A DNA stretch of 64,000 nt, taken from positions 310,001 through 374,000 of the forward strand of contig DASXUX010000095.1 of assembly GCA_036504595.1 (NCBI GenBank), given 5' to 3'. Each line of letters begins with the position of its first letter. Position 1 is the first letter of the stretch. The position numbers and the translations under genes are program-made. This stretch comes from DASXUX01 sp036504595. GTDB lineage: Bacteria; Planctomycetota; SZUA-567; H5-PLA8. Below are positions 15,827-24,311 of the stretch, in pieces. Under the pieces are notes generated by a model that did not search any database, was not told where the DNA came from, and saw only the letters and a program-made list of their open reading frames with translations.

Positions 15827-16180
15827 ATGGAACGCAAGAAATGGCTCACCATGGTCTATCGCGAGGCGAATATATTCCTGGAACACCATGCGCCAGAGGA
15901 CACAACCCTGACGCCGACCGAAGTCGATGAGCTGGAACCCGAACTCAGCCAGCAGGTCCAGGAGATTCTCAGCAACGTCGATTATCTCGAGGACATCATC
16001 AAATTCTCCCTTTTGAAGAACCCGCCTCCCGATCTCTGGTACGGCGAAGGCAATTGGCAGCACGTCCTCGTTGCCGTCGCTTCGACCTGCCTGACCTTCG
16101 ATGTCAAAGGCGTCGTCCTCAAAATCCTCGAAGGCGAGCTCCCCCGTACACCATCCCAAACGCTCCTCGACCCGCTGTAA
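15827..16180 (+). CDS. Small conserved-looking protein of unknown function (117 aa)
   Basis: An acidic cytoplasmic protein with no signal peptide. The first half is helical and rich in Glu/Leu (TEVDELEPELSQQVQEIL), the second has PDLWYGEGNWQHVLVAVAST. I do not recognise a family. It is supported by a strong ribosome site (doubled AAGGA), a TATAAT box upstream and a codon pattern rich in G/C at third positions. It diverges from rpmI and is followed 70 bp later by a lipoprotein gene on the same strand. Confidence 0.7.
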   Translation: MERKKWLTMVYREANIFLEHHAPEDTTLTPTEVDELEPELSQQVQEILSNVDYLEDIIKFSLLKNPPPDLWYGEGNWQHVLVAVASTCLTFDVKGVVLKILEGELPRTPSQTLLDPL

Positions 16181-16280
16181 CGTGCAGTCTTTGGGTCCGC
16201 GCCCTTTTAGCTGACAACGCTGGCGTGCCGGACGCCTGCGCGCTAAAGTGTCCCGTGCACCAAACAACCCGAGGTCCGCC

Positions 16281-17111
16281 ATGCGCCCGCCGAAAGCCCA
16301 AAGTCCAAAGCCCAAAGCCCGTTATGTGCGTCTGTCCGCGCTGGTCTGCGGTCTACTCGTCTTTGTGATCACCGGCTGCGATCCCGGCCGCGAACAGGAG
16401 ACTCCCGCAACGCCCGATCAGCCCGCGCCGCCAACAAACCCTGTTCCAACCAAAGCCGAACCGGTTGGTGAAGCGGTGGATTTGACCGCTGACAAGCCCG
16501 AAGCCAAAGCCGCAGACGCAAAAACCAAAATCCTCCTCGACGACATCCAACCCGAAGGCCCGCTGAACCAGACGGCGCGCAAGGTTTATGGGTTGGTTCA
16601 GGAAACGAAGGAACAGGCCGAATTTATCAGCAAGGATCTGGACGAAGGCGGCAAGCAGATCAGTAAGCTCATCCGCGCCAGCGATCAGCTCTGCAAAAGC
16701 ATTACCTTGCTGGCCGACGTCTGGCCGGAAAACAAGCCTTTCCGAGATCTGTGCATCGACGCCAAGCGCAACGCGCTGATTCTTAACGACGAACTCTCCC
16801 GAGTCCCGCGCACGTGGTCGCACGTCCGCTGGGCGCTTTCCGGCACGCTCAAGAGCGTCAGCACGCTGCGCCTGCGCGCGCGCGACCTGGCCGAAGCTGA
16901 ACCCAAGCCCGTGCCGCTGCTGGCGAAAAATGGCAAACCCGTCTTGGATAAGGACGGCAAGATCATCTACGTGGAAGTCGCCACTCCGGCCGATGCGGCC
17001 ATTGCCAGGCGCGAGGAAATCACGAACAAAGCGCAACGCATGCGCAATCAACTACGCAAAGAGGAAGAGGAATCGAAAAAGAAGCCGATGCAGACCGAAC
17101 TAGACCGGTAA
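16281..17111 (+). CDS. Putative lipoprotein of unknown function
   Basis: About 276 residues from the ATG at 16281; a GTG at 16325 is an alternative that would give a shorter, more normal signal peptide. The hydrophobic stretch LVCGLLVFVITGC ends in a lipobox (ITGC), so the cysteine is probably lipidated and the protein anchored to a membrane. A Pro/Ala/Thr linker follows, then a helical domain (residues about 95-200) and a highly charged C-terminus (RKEEEESKKKP). Codons 5-13 are the translation of a heptamer array at 16293-16320. The family is not recognised. Confidence 0.75.
   Translation: MRPPKAQSPKPKARYVRLSALVCGLLVFVITGCDPGREQETPATPDQPAPPTNPVPTKAEPVGEAVDLTADKPEAKAADAKTKILLDDIQPEGPLNQTARKVYGLVQETKEQAEFISKDLDEGGKQISKLIRASDQLCKSITLLADVWPENKPFRDLCIDAKRNALILNDELSRVPRTWSHVRWALSGTLKSVSTLRLRARDLAEAEPKPVPLLAKNGKPVLDKDGKIIYVEVATPADAAIARREEITNKAQRMRNQLRKEEEESKKKPMQTELDR
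16293..16320 (+). repeat. Heptamer array, AAAGCCC type (4 units), at the lipoprotein N-terminus
   Basis: AAAGCCC, AAAGTCC, AAAGCCC, AAAGCCC, translated as KAQSPKPKA. It casts doubt on the ATG at 16281 as the start. Confidence 0.75.
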
Positions 17112-17113
17112 CA

Positions 17114-17190
17114 GCAGGTTTCAGGCTTGAGGATACAGGGTTCGGCGTCGCTGCTTTACTGACCCCTGGACCCTGAACCCTGAACCCTGC
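17114..17190. repeat. Inverted pair of heptamer arrays (after bshA)
   Basis: The left arm 17114-17145 (CAGGTTTCAGGCTTG...) and right arm 17161-17190 (CCCTGAA units) lie between the lipoprotein gene and bshA, which converge. The right arm extends into the bshA 3' end. Confidence 0.7.
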
Positions 17191-18319
17191 CGTTGAGCAC
17201 CCTCTCATAGACCTTCTCATACTGATTGACGATTGGTTCCGGCGAGAAGTGCTCAATGGCCTTCTTTCGCGCGGCCTGGCCCATCGCCACGCGCTGCTCC
17301 TCATGCGTCAGCAGATGCCGCACGCGTTTGGACATGCAGTCCACATCCCCAACGCCGCACAGCCAGCCATCCACCCCCGGCGTAACGACCTCGCCAAGCC
17401 CGCCAATCTCCGTCGCGATCACCGGCAGGCCGCAACTCATCGCTTCCAAAGCCGATAGCCCGAAGCTCTCGAACGCGGAGGGCAGCAGAAAAACATCCGC
17501 GCAGGCCAGCACGTTCTCGACCGCCGCCTGGCGACCCAGGAACACAACATCCGCCGCCACACCGAGCTGTTGCGCCAAATTCCGAGCGGGCGCGAGTTCC
17601 GGGCCTTCGCCGACCATCAGGAGCCGGCTGGGAATATCCTTCCGCACGAGCGCAAAAGTGCGGATGACGTCCGGAATGTTCTTCACCGGCCGGAAATTCG
17701 AGACGTGGATCAAAAGTTTCTCGCCGTTGGGCGCCAGGTGAGAGCGCGGGCAGGGGTTGGCCTCCATGCGCGGCTTGAAGCGTTCCGAATCGACGAAGTT
17801 GTGAATGACATCGATCGGGCAATCCACCGAAAACGTTTTATGCGTGGCGTCCTTCAGGTATTTCGAGACGGCTGTCACCGCGTCGCTGCGCTGAATCCCG
17901 AAGCGCGTCATCTTGAAGAATGCCGGCTCGCTTCCGACCAGAGTGATGTCCGTGCCGTGCAGCGTCGTCACGATCTTCAGGCGCACACCGTTCTCCTGCA
18001 CCACTTCTTGAGCGAGATGAGCACAGACGGCCCACGGCACCGCATAATGGACGTGCAGAAGGTCCAGGTGATGAATCTCTGCGATCTCGATCATTTTGCA
18101 CGCCGCCGAAAGCGTTACCGGTGGATGCTTGAAGAGCGGGTACGTGCTGATCTCCACCTCATGATAGAAGACGCGCTCAGCGTACGCCTGCAATCGGAAG
18201 GGCAGCGCGTAGCTGATAACGTGAACCTCATGCCCGCGCGCCGCCAGTTCCAATCCCAGTTCGCTGGCCACCACGCCCGAACCGCCGTAGGTCGGATAAC
18301 AGGCAATACCGATTCGCAT
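17156..18319 (-). CDS. bshA: N-acetyl-alpha-D-glucosaminyl L-malate synthase (bacillithiol step 1)
   Basis: A 387-residue GT4 glycosyltransferase that joins UDP-GlcNAc to L-malate. The N-terminus MRIGIACYPTYGGSGVVASELG is the BshA signature (glycine-rich turn for the acceptor). The C-terminal half has the GT4 pattern FGLSALEAMSCGLPVIATEIGG. Length matches the family (about 380). Its identity is secured by its neighbours bshB1 and bshC. The last residues (NGRVQGSGSRGQ) come from a heptamer array. A REPIN-like element separates it from bshB1 upstream. Confidence 0.93.
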   Translation of the reverse strand: MRIGIACYPTYGGSGVVASELGLELAARGHEVHVISYALPFRLQAYAERVFYHEVEISTYPLFKHPPVTLSAACKMIEIAEIHHLDLLHVHYAVPWAVCAHLAQEVVQENGVRLKIVTTLHGTDITLVGSEPAFFKMTRFGIQRSDAVTAVSKYLKDATHKTFSVDCPIDVIHNFVDSERFKPRMEANPCPRSHLAPNGEKLLIHVSNFRPVKNIPDVIRTFALVRKDIPSRLLMVGEGPELAPARNLAQQLGVAADVVFLGRQAAVENVLACADVFLLPSAFESFGLSALEAMSCGLPVIATEIGGLGEVVTPGVDGWLCGVGDVDCMSKRVRHLLTHEEQRVAMGQAARKKAIEHFSPEPIVNQYEKVYERVLNGRVQGSGSRGQ

Positions 18320-18335
18320 AGGTTACCTCCTTTGG

Positions 18336-18456
18336 TGTGTGGCACGGGCAGGCCGCGCCACTTCTTTTCGTGGCGCGGATTGCCCGTGTCGCGGGCCGGT
18401 TCACGGGCAATCCGCCGGAGCAAGAAGCCGCTCCGGCGGCCTGCCCGTGCCACACA
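18336..18456. repeat. REPIN-like double hairpin between bshB1 and bshA
   Basis: Perfect 21-bp terminal inverted repeats (18336-18356 and 18436-18456). Inside are three further stems: GCGCCAC/GTGGCGC, GGATTGCCCGTG/CACGGGCAATCC and GCCGGAGC/GCTCCGGC. It reads as two REP-like hairpins in inverted orientation. No transposase is adjacent. Confidence 0.88.
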
Positions 18457-18460
18457 TCCT

Positions 18461-19237
18461 TCACAACGGCGCGCCTTCTGGATTGGCAAAGAACGAACCC
18501 ACAGCCTCAACGCACAGCGGCCCTTTCGAGCAATACGCTTCGCCATACTGCACGCCCGCCTGGCTTCCGTAATACGCGTGCATGCCGCGAAACCAATCAA
18601 AAAATCCGGCGTGGCTGAGTCTCGTCTGCAGCATCCCCGCACCCTCGTCGCTGGCGTCAGCGGCAGCGGGGCCGAACTGCGTCACGTAGCAGCGCGCCAA
18701 TTCCATCTTTGCGTCAATCACGGAGCTGATGTCGATGACGATGTCAGCGTTGATCCCATAGCGATTGTTGTAGTGGAGCAAACGTTTCGGGCGATACGGC
18801 GCTCGATCGGCGCTTGCGACGCCCTTGCCGCTCGACGGCTCAAAACGCGGCGCGCCAGCCAGCCAGGCGGCATAGATTCCGGCTTGCCCGACCGCGGCGT
18901 GGTCTGGGTGCTGATCTTCCCAGTGCGGAAGCAAAACGGTATGCGGTCTGTAGCGGCGGAGTTTTCGAACCAACTCCCGCCGCAGCGTTTCATCATCGCG
19001 CAAATGGCCGTCGGGCAAGCCAAGATTGTCGCGCACAGCCAGTTTCAGAATGCGCGATGCGGCCGCCGCTTCTTTCTGGCGCTGGCGCACGGAGCCTCGT
19101 GTCGCCATCTCGCCACGAGTCACATCGATGATCCCGAAACTCAAACCGGCATCGCGCGCTTTCAATAGCAACCCGCCGCAGCAGAGTTCAGCGTCATCCG
19201 GATGCGGCGCCAGTACGAGAATATCAAGGCTCTCCAT
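18461..19237 (-). CDS. bshB1: Bacillithiol biosynthesis deacetylase BshB1
   Basis: A 258-residue LmbE-family zinc deacetylase that converts GlcNAc-malate to GlcN-malate. I start it at the ATG ending at 19237 (MESLDILVLAPHPDDAELCCGG). PHPDDAE holds the zinc-binding His and the catalytic Asp. The second zinc histidine is in PHWEDQHPDHAAVG. TRGEMATRG is the BshB1-type loop. It lies between bshC upstream (62 bp) and bshA downstream, so the three-step pathway is encoded in one strand-consistent block. Confidence 0.93.
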   Translation of the reverse strand: MESLDILVLAPHPDDAELCCGGLLLKARDAGLSFGIIDVTRGEMATRGSVRQRQKEAAAASRILKLAVRDNLGLPDGHLRDDETLRRELVRKLRRYRPHTVLLPHWEDQHPDHAAVGQAGIYAAWLAGAPRFEPSSGKGVASADRAPYRPKRLLHYNNRYGINADIVIDISSVIDAKMELARCYVTQFGPAAADASDEGAGMLQTRLSHAGFFDWFRGMHAYYGSQAGVQYGEAYCSKGPLCVEAVGSFFANPEGAPL

Positions 19238-19298
19238 CGTCCCTCCGTATGACAGATGTCGCGCATTTTGCCAAAATTGCGCCATTCAGCGAGGTGCC

Positions 19299-20942
19299 CT
19301 ATGCCAGCGTCACGATCAAATGCTCGTGGCCTCCGGGATCAATCACTCCCAGCACGTCCTGCGGCAGCGCTGGATATTTCGCCAGCAACGGCGCAATCGC
19401 CAGCACCCGCTCTTGCGGCATCCCTTTCGGCCGAACGAGAGCTGATAAATACTGAGCCCGCGCGGCAGCCGGCCCCTCGCGCTGGCTCAGCGAGGCGCGC
19501 GTTTTCTCGGCCATGCGTTGAAGTTCATGACCAATGCGTTCACGTGCTTTATCGAAGAGCGGCTTCAGGCCCGCGTCCACGGCGTGGACTTCCGCTTCCA
19601 TGCTCTCGAGTTCCGATTGAATGCGCGTAACGTGCGCGTCCAGGCCGCCGCTGACCTGATGGCCCGGAAACGCTTTGCGCTCCATCGCCGCCGAATCGAG
19701 AAACAAATCCGGCCCCGGCGCGATGCGCAGCTTGCGCATCGCCTTCTCGCCCTGCGGATCGATAAGCGTGAGCGTCGCGCGCGGGTAGATCACGGGCCAG
19801 ACCGCGCCGAAGTGCTCGTGAACTTTTCGGAGCTGCGCCCAATACGCGATCTCGCCGGGCCCCAACACCGCCGCGACGACCGGGAAGATAGCCTGCTGCA
19901 GCACCGGCCGCAACGCCGCGGACGCCGAGAAGAGCTCAGGTTGCTGCCGGATGAGTCCAGCCAATTCGTCCGCAGAATATCGCCGCGGTTCGAGTTTACG
20001 CAGCGCGAAGCTCTGGCTGCGCTCCTGAAAAAACGCTCCGCTTGCATCCTTGACCGGATCAAGATGCGCCCGGATCCTGCCGGCAGCCGTCATGAAGAAG
20101 TGCGGCACAAGACGGCTCTGCGTGGAAAAGCCCGGCTTGTATCCGGCGCTCTTCAAAGCAACCGCAGCCTCCTGGATCAGCCGCGCAATGACATCGAAGT
20201 CTGTCAGCTCGCGCAGGAAGATGTCGCGACCGAAACGCCGCTGTTCGTGAGCTTGCACGACAATAAGGCCCAGATGGCCGAGCCACTTCAGCAGCAGCCG
20301 GCTGCATGCATCACTCATGCTGCCGCTGCCGTAGATGCGGAGGGTCTCATCTAGAATCGCCGGATCGGGCAACGCCGCCGATAGTTGCGCGCGAAACTCC
20401 GGCGCACTCGCATCGACGAAGGCGTCACAGGCGGAGCAGCCCTGGCTTTCCGGTGTCAGCGGCGCGCGCACCCGCAAGATGGTCCCATCCGGCTGCAAGG
20501 CGTAAGCGTGATCAATCTCCGCAAGGTCGTGATCGTCGCTGGCCACCCAGAACACGGGCACAGCACGCACTCCCCCACCCCGCGCCGACAGTTCCTGCGC
20601 GAGCTTGATCGCCGTCAAAGCTTTTTGCAGGGTGTATAGCGGCCCGCCGAGAAATCCCGCCTGCTGTCCCGTCGCAACGACAACCGTTTTCGGCTCCCGC
20701 AGCAGATCGATATTTTGAAGCACAACGTCAGGCGCGCCCAGGTTTCGCGCTGAGGTACTCAGCAAATCGCAGAGTTCCGCGCGCGGATAGGTGTGTCCGT
20801 TGATCTGCTGCAGCACTTCGTCAACTTGCTGCGGCCCGAAGAACTGCAGCGCGCTCGGAACGCCATAGGCCAGGTCGTGCGTGAGCGTACCGCCGAAATC
20901 AGCAACGGAATACGGGACCTTGTCAACACGCGCAACGCTCAT
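19299..20942 (-). CDS. bshC: Putative cysteine ligase BshC (bacillithiol step 3)
   Basis: A 547-residue protein starting at the ATG ending at 20942 (MSVARVDKVPYS). BshC adds cysteine to GlcN-malate to give bacillithiol. Characteristic stretches are VVATGQQAGFLGGPLYTL (nucleotide-like binding loop, near residue 108) and PVFWVASDDHDLAEIDH, followed by a coiled-coil region (about residues 420-480) as in the Bacillus enzyme. Its ATG overlaps the stop of the upstream methyltransferase gene by four bases (ATGA), indicating translational coupling. Length fits the family (about 540). Confidence 0.92.
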   Translation of the reverse strand: MSVARVDKVPYSVADFGGTLTHDLAYGVPSALQFFGPQQVDEVLQQINGHTYPRAELCDLLSTSARNLGAPDVVLQNIDLLREPKTVVVATGQQAGFLGGPLYTLQKALTAIKLAQELSARGGGVRAVPVFWVASDDHDLAEIDHAYALQPDGTILRVRAPLTPESQGCSACDAFVDASAPEFRAQLSAALPDPAILDETLRIYGSGSMSDACSRLLLKWLGHLGLIVVQAHEQRRFGRDIFLRELTDFDVIARLIQEAAVALKSAGYKPGFSTQSRLVPHFFMTAAGRIRAHLDPVKDASGAFFQERSQSFALRKLEPRRYSADELAGLIRQQPELFSASAALRPVLQQAIFPVVAAVLGPGEIAYWAQLRKVHEHFGAVWPVIYPRATLTLIDPQGEKAMRKLRIAPGPDLFLDSAAMERKAFPGHQVSGGLDAHVTRIQSELESMEAEVHAVDAGLKPLFDKARERIGHELQRMAEKTRASLSQREGPAAARAQYLSALVRPKGMPQERVLAIAPLLAKYPALPQDVLGVIDPGGHEHLIVTLA

Positions 20943-21700
20943 CGACTCTCTCTTTTGCGCAGCAGCAACACACAACGCGCGCTGTCGTTCTCCTTGAACT
21001 TACTCCCCGCCAGATCTCCAAAACGCGCCTGCAGCACCAGGCCCGCTCGTGCACACATCTTCCTCAGCTCCGCCGGGCGATATGCGCGAACGGATTCGCA
21101 AATCACCTGCTTGCGGCGGCCATCCAGCACCGTCACATCTTTCGTCAGCCGGCGGCTGGCGGCATTATAGTGGCGGCGCTCGATCAAGCGCAGGCGGCCG
21201 GCGCTTTTCTCGGATTCGCGCACCAGATGCCTGAGAGTGACCTTCAGATTCATATAGTCCAGCAGGAACGGCGCACCGGGTTTGAGCACCCGCGCGACTT
21301 CGCGCAGGACTTTCTCGTTCTCACGGTCCGTTTCGAAGTAGCCGAACGACGTGAACATGCTGATTGCGCCGTCCACGCTCTCGGCGCCGAGCGGCAGGCA
21401 GCGCATGTCGGCGCGCACGTAGGTGATGTTTTTATGCCGCCGGCGCACGGCTTCATGCAGCAGGTCCGCCGAAAGATCGACGCCCGTCACGCGGAATCCC
21501 ATTCGCGCCAACGCGCGCGCATGGCGCCCCGCGCCACAGCACAAATCCAGCACGTGTGCCCCGCGTGGCAGTTTCAGGGCCTTCGCGACAAACCGCGCCT
21601 CGGCCGCCGCAGCCTTATCCGTCCGGTGGGAGTACCGCAGCAAATACTGCGCATCGAAGGCGCATACGTACCACGGCGGATTTTTCGATTTGTGGTTCAT
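20939..21700 (-). CDS. Class I SAM-dependent methyltransferase
   Basis: A 253-residue methyltransferase of the UbiE/Methyltransf_25 type. Motif I is VLDLCCGAGRHARALARMG near residue 55, followed by the acidic residue in VTGVDLSADLL. Motif III is in KPGAPFLLDYMNL. The substrate is unknown. It is the first gene of a four-gene block with bshC, bshB1 and bshA and overlaps bshC by four bases, so a role linked to bacillithiol or its conjugates is possible but is inference only. An array of GGTTCGT heptamers lies just upstream of its start. Confidence 0.87.
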   Translation of the reverse strand: MNHKSKNPPWYVCAFDAQYLLRYSHRTDKAAAAEARFVAKALKLPRGAHVLDLCCGAGRHARALARMGFRVTGVDLSADLLHEAVRRRHKNITYVRADMRCLPLGAESVDGAISMFTSFGYFETDRENEKVLREVARVLKPGAPFLLDYMNLKVTLRHLVRESEKSAGRLRLIERRHYNAASRRLTKDVTVLDGRRKQVICESVRAYRPAELRKMCARAGLVLQARFGDLAGSKFKENDSARCVLLLRKRESR

Positions 21701-21705
21701 AGTCC

Positions 21706-21791
21706 GTTGGTTCGTGGTTCGAGTTCACGGTTCGTGGTTGACGCCACTGCAGCCGAAACCCTGAACCCTGAACCCCGAACCCTGAACCCTG
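21706..21791. repeat. Paired heptamer arrays (hydrolase-methyltransferase gap)
   Basis: The left arm 21706-21740 has TGGTTCG-type units; the right arm 21756-21791 has CCCTGAA units (five). They are partly complementary. The right arm touches the stop of the hydrolase gene. Confidence 0.75.
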
Positions 21792-23171
21792 TTATTTGTA
21801 TTCCAACTCCGGCTTCTGCGTCTTCTTGGTCTCGTCTTTCGGCGGCACGGGGCGGTTCAGCGCCTCTTTGGCGGCATCGACGGCTTCTTTGCGCGCCTGG
21901 TCGGGCGTGCGGTTGTCGTTCAGGTCCAGGTCGCTGGCACTCTGCTTCATGCGCTTGCCAAAAATCCGCGCGGCTTTGACCAGCATCCAATCGGAAGCAA
22001 TGTAGCCCAGATGTCCGCCGACGGGCAACACCGTCATGCGTTTGTTTACATCGGCGGCCTTGGCTTCGACCAGATCCTCCGGCGCGTTGAAGGGATCGTT
22101 TTCCGCGACGATCGCCTCCGCGTAGTCCGGCAGCTTCGGCAGAATCTTCGCAAGTTGGCTCATTTCCCACAGATCATCGGCGGACTTGATCGTGCCCTTC
22201 TTCTGCCAGTATGGAGCGACGAAGAGCTCCATGAAGCGCTCGAACCCGGTCGCCTCCGCGTACATATTCCGGTTTTCGCCGCTCTCTTCGCTGGGCAGCA
22301 CTTTCAGCTTGTAGAAGCGATCGTTGCGTTCCACCACGCTGGTCAGGCCGTCGCGAAACGCGAAGCCCACCGCGGCGCGCATTTCGGTCGCGCTGAACGG
22401 GATCTTCTGTCCTTCTTTCACGGGGACGTGCGGCAGAAATTTCTTCGCCAACTCGATCATCGTCGTATCCCAGCGGTCCTCGGCGAAGAACCGGTCCAGA
22501 ATCCGCGCGGAACTGCGCAACTTCACGGGCGGCGACAGCGCGATGCAGCCCGAAAGCTCGAACGGCAACTTGCCTTCCTTGGCTTTCTTCGCCAACACCA
22601 GCGCCTGCGACGCGCCGAAACTCATACCGATCACGCCGACGTCCGTCACCTTGGATTTCGCGTCAGGCGTATCGAGGAACGCCTTCACGATCGCGGCGAT
22701 CTGGTCGGCTTCGGCCTCGAAATTTCCAACCACGCCCTGCCCGCAAAGTTCCGCGTATTGCGGCGTGAAGCTGCTGTCGAAGGTCAGCACGTGGTAGTTC
22801 GCTTGATTGTACCAATAAGGGAACAGGCAGCCCCACGGCCCATCGACCTTTCCGTCCACCCCCATCAACACCACGACCAGCGGAGCGCGGTAGCTTTGCA
22901 GCACCGAATAGACCGGCATCTCCTTGCGGAAGCCCGGCACTTTCAGCTTGATCTTCTTCTGCCGTTCGACGTTCAGGTCGGGAAACGTGTTCATCGCCGT
23001 CACGGTGGAATACAACCCGTCCTTGTACGGATGGCGATACTTGGGCAGGCCCTGAGCGTCGCGCTCGATCGTATTGGCGTTGTCGTCGCTCTCGGCGCCG
23101 CGCTCGCCAGCGCTCACACCCGATGCGAGCAGCATCAGCGCTGCAAAAACCCAGACTTTCTTCAAATTCAC
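21792..23171 (-). CDS. Secreted alpha/beta hydrolase (paralogue of 49608-50873)
   Basis: About 459 residues from the ATG ending at 23171 (MVNLKKVWVFAALMLLASGVSAGE), which gives a standard signal peptide. The serine nucleophile elbow is GMSFG in DVGVIGMSFGASQALVL. A likely acid is in AENDPFNAPEDL and the histidine in PVGGHLGYIASDW. The N-terminal segment (KYRHPYKDGLYSTVTAMNTF) and the following KKIKLKV strand precede the core and are shared with a second gene in this window at 49608. The substrate is unknown; a periplasmic esterase or acyl hydrolase is likely. The C-terminus is charged and Pro-rich. Confidence 0.82.
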   Translation of the reverse strand: MNLKKVWVFAALMLLASGVSAGERGAESDDNANTIERDAQGLPKYRHPYKDGLYSTVTAMNTFPDLNVERQKKIKLKVPGFRKEMPVYSVLQSYRAPLVVVLMGVDGKVDGPWGCLFPYWYNQANYHVLTFDSSFTPQYAELCGQGVVGNFEAEADQIAAIVKAFLDTPDAKSKVTDVGVIGMSFGASQALVLAKKAKEGKLPFELSGCIALSPPVKLRSSARILDRFFAEDRWDTTMIELAKKFLPHVPVKEGQKIPFSATEMRAAVGFAFRDGLTSVVERNDRFYKLKVLPSEESGENRNMYAEATGFERFMELFVAPYWQKKGTIKSADDLWEMSQLAKILPKLPDYAEAIVAENDPFNAPEDLVEAKAADVNKRMTVLPVGGHLGYIASDWMLVKAARIFGKRMKQSASDLDLNDNRTPDQARKEAVDAAKEALNRPVPPKDETKKTQKPELEYK

Positions 23172-23269
23172 CATTTGCACGAAGCCAACCTCCTTCACCG
23201 AATCGAAGCAACAGGCTAAGGATTCGAACGCGCGTCGCTAGTACCAAATTCAGATCGAGGCTCGGTAGC

Positions 23270-23328
23270 AGCCCCTCACCCCGGTCTCGCTTCGCTCGCT
23301 CGGCCCTCTCCCCGGCGGGGTAGAGGGT
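23270..23328. repeat. CCCTCACCC/CTCTCCCC-type palindromic repeat
   Basis: CCCCTCACCCCGGTCTCGCT and GCTCGGCCCTCTCCCCGGCG follow the stop of the YedK-like gene. It is a widespread intergenic repeat type, related in composition to the insertion in lipB at 59153-59188. Confidence 0.5.
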
Positions 23329-24080
23329 TAAAACAGCATCCCTTGTTTATCGTCCTCTCCCTTGCGCTTCTTTACCGTTGGGGCTCTCGCCGGCGGCGCG
23401 GCCGGTTCGTCGTCCGCGGGCTGAATGCATCGCGGGCCTTCGTTGACCGGATCGTTCACCCAATGGCCCACGGGCTGAGCCACCATTTTTTCGGACGGAT
23501 AGCGCCGCAAAAGCGTTTTCAGAGCATCCGGTTCGCGCACGTTCGGGTCGAGCCACAGTTCGAAATCGTTGGGTTCAACGATCAGTGGCATGCGGTCGTG
23601 CATGGGGCGGACGAGTTCATTCGCGTCGGTCGTCAGAATCGTGAATGTCAGGATCGGCTCGCCGCCAAGCTTCGCGTTGCAGTCCCACAGTCCCGCCAGC
23701 GCAAAGATGGGCTGGTCGCGCACGCGAATCCAATACGGCCGCTTGCCCTGCGGCAGCTTCGCCCATTCGTAAAAGCCATCGGTCGGAATCAGGCAGCGGC
23801 GCTGGCGGAAGGCCTCTCGAAACGCCGGCTTCTCCGCCGCCGTCTCGACGCGAGCGTTGATCATGCGCGAACCGATGTTCGGGTCGCTGGCCCAAGACGG
23901 AATCAGCCCCCATTGCATCAGCGTCAGCGTGCGCCGCCCCGCCTGCGGATCGAAGCGGATCACTGCGACCTGCTGCGTCGGGCAGATGTTGTACCGCGGC
24001 GGCAGCGACGGCAGATCGGTAAGCTGAAAATATTCGACAATCTGTTCGGCCGTGGAGGCCAGCGTAACGCGTCCGCACAT
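23328..24080 (-). CDS. SOS response-associated (YedK/HMCES-type) abasic-site protein
   Basis: A 250-residue SRAP-domain protein. The family forms a covalent thiazolidine link to abasic sites in single-stranded DNA through Cys2. Here MCGRV gives the free N-terminal cysteine after Met removal. Also intact are the Asn in RYNICPTQ, the Glu in PTDGFYEWAKL and the His in RPMHDRMPLIV. LMQWGLIPSWA and INARVETAAEKPAF are further family hallmarks. Length is slightly above the usual 220 because of a charged C-terminal tail. No SOS box was found upstream. Confidence 0.93.
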   Translation of the reverse strand: MCGRVTLASTAEQIVEYFQLTDLPSLPPRYNICPTQQVAVIRFDPQAGRRTLTLMQWGLIPSWASDPNIGSRMINARVETAAEKPAFREAFRQRRCLIPTDGFYEWAKLPQGKRPYWIRVRDQPIFALAGLWDCNAKLGGEPILTFTILTTDANELVRPMHDRMPLIVEPNDFELWLDPNVREPDALKTLLRRYPSEKMVAQPVGHWVNDPVNEGPRCIQPADDEPAAPPARAPTVKKRKGEDDKQGMLF

Positions 24081-24142
24081 GCTTTTATGCTAAGAGGCCC
24101 TGCCCGTGAGTAAACAGCTAACTCTCTATGCGTCTCTGCTCC

Positions 24143-24264
24143 GAAAATTGGTGCCACTGGCACGCGCCCGCGTCCGTTTGCGGGCGCTTGCCAGTGCGAT
24201 CGCGCCAAAGCACTGGCTAAGCCGGCCAAACGAACGGCCGGCTTAGCCAGTGGCACCATTTTCA
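24143..24264. repeat. REPIN-like double hairpin, second sequence type
   Basis: Outer arms GGTGCCACTGGC/GCCAGTGGCACC, extended by GAAAAT/ATTTTC, enclose GCGCCCGC/GCGGGCGC, GCCAGTGC/GCACTGGC and GCCGGCC/GGCCGGC. The architecture equals that at 18336-18456 with a different sequence. It fills the gap 24081-24311, in which no gene is seen. Confidence 0.85.
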
Positions 24265-24311
24265 TCGTTTCCGGATGGCGCATAGCGCCGTAACGACTGC
24301 GGTGAACTCCC

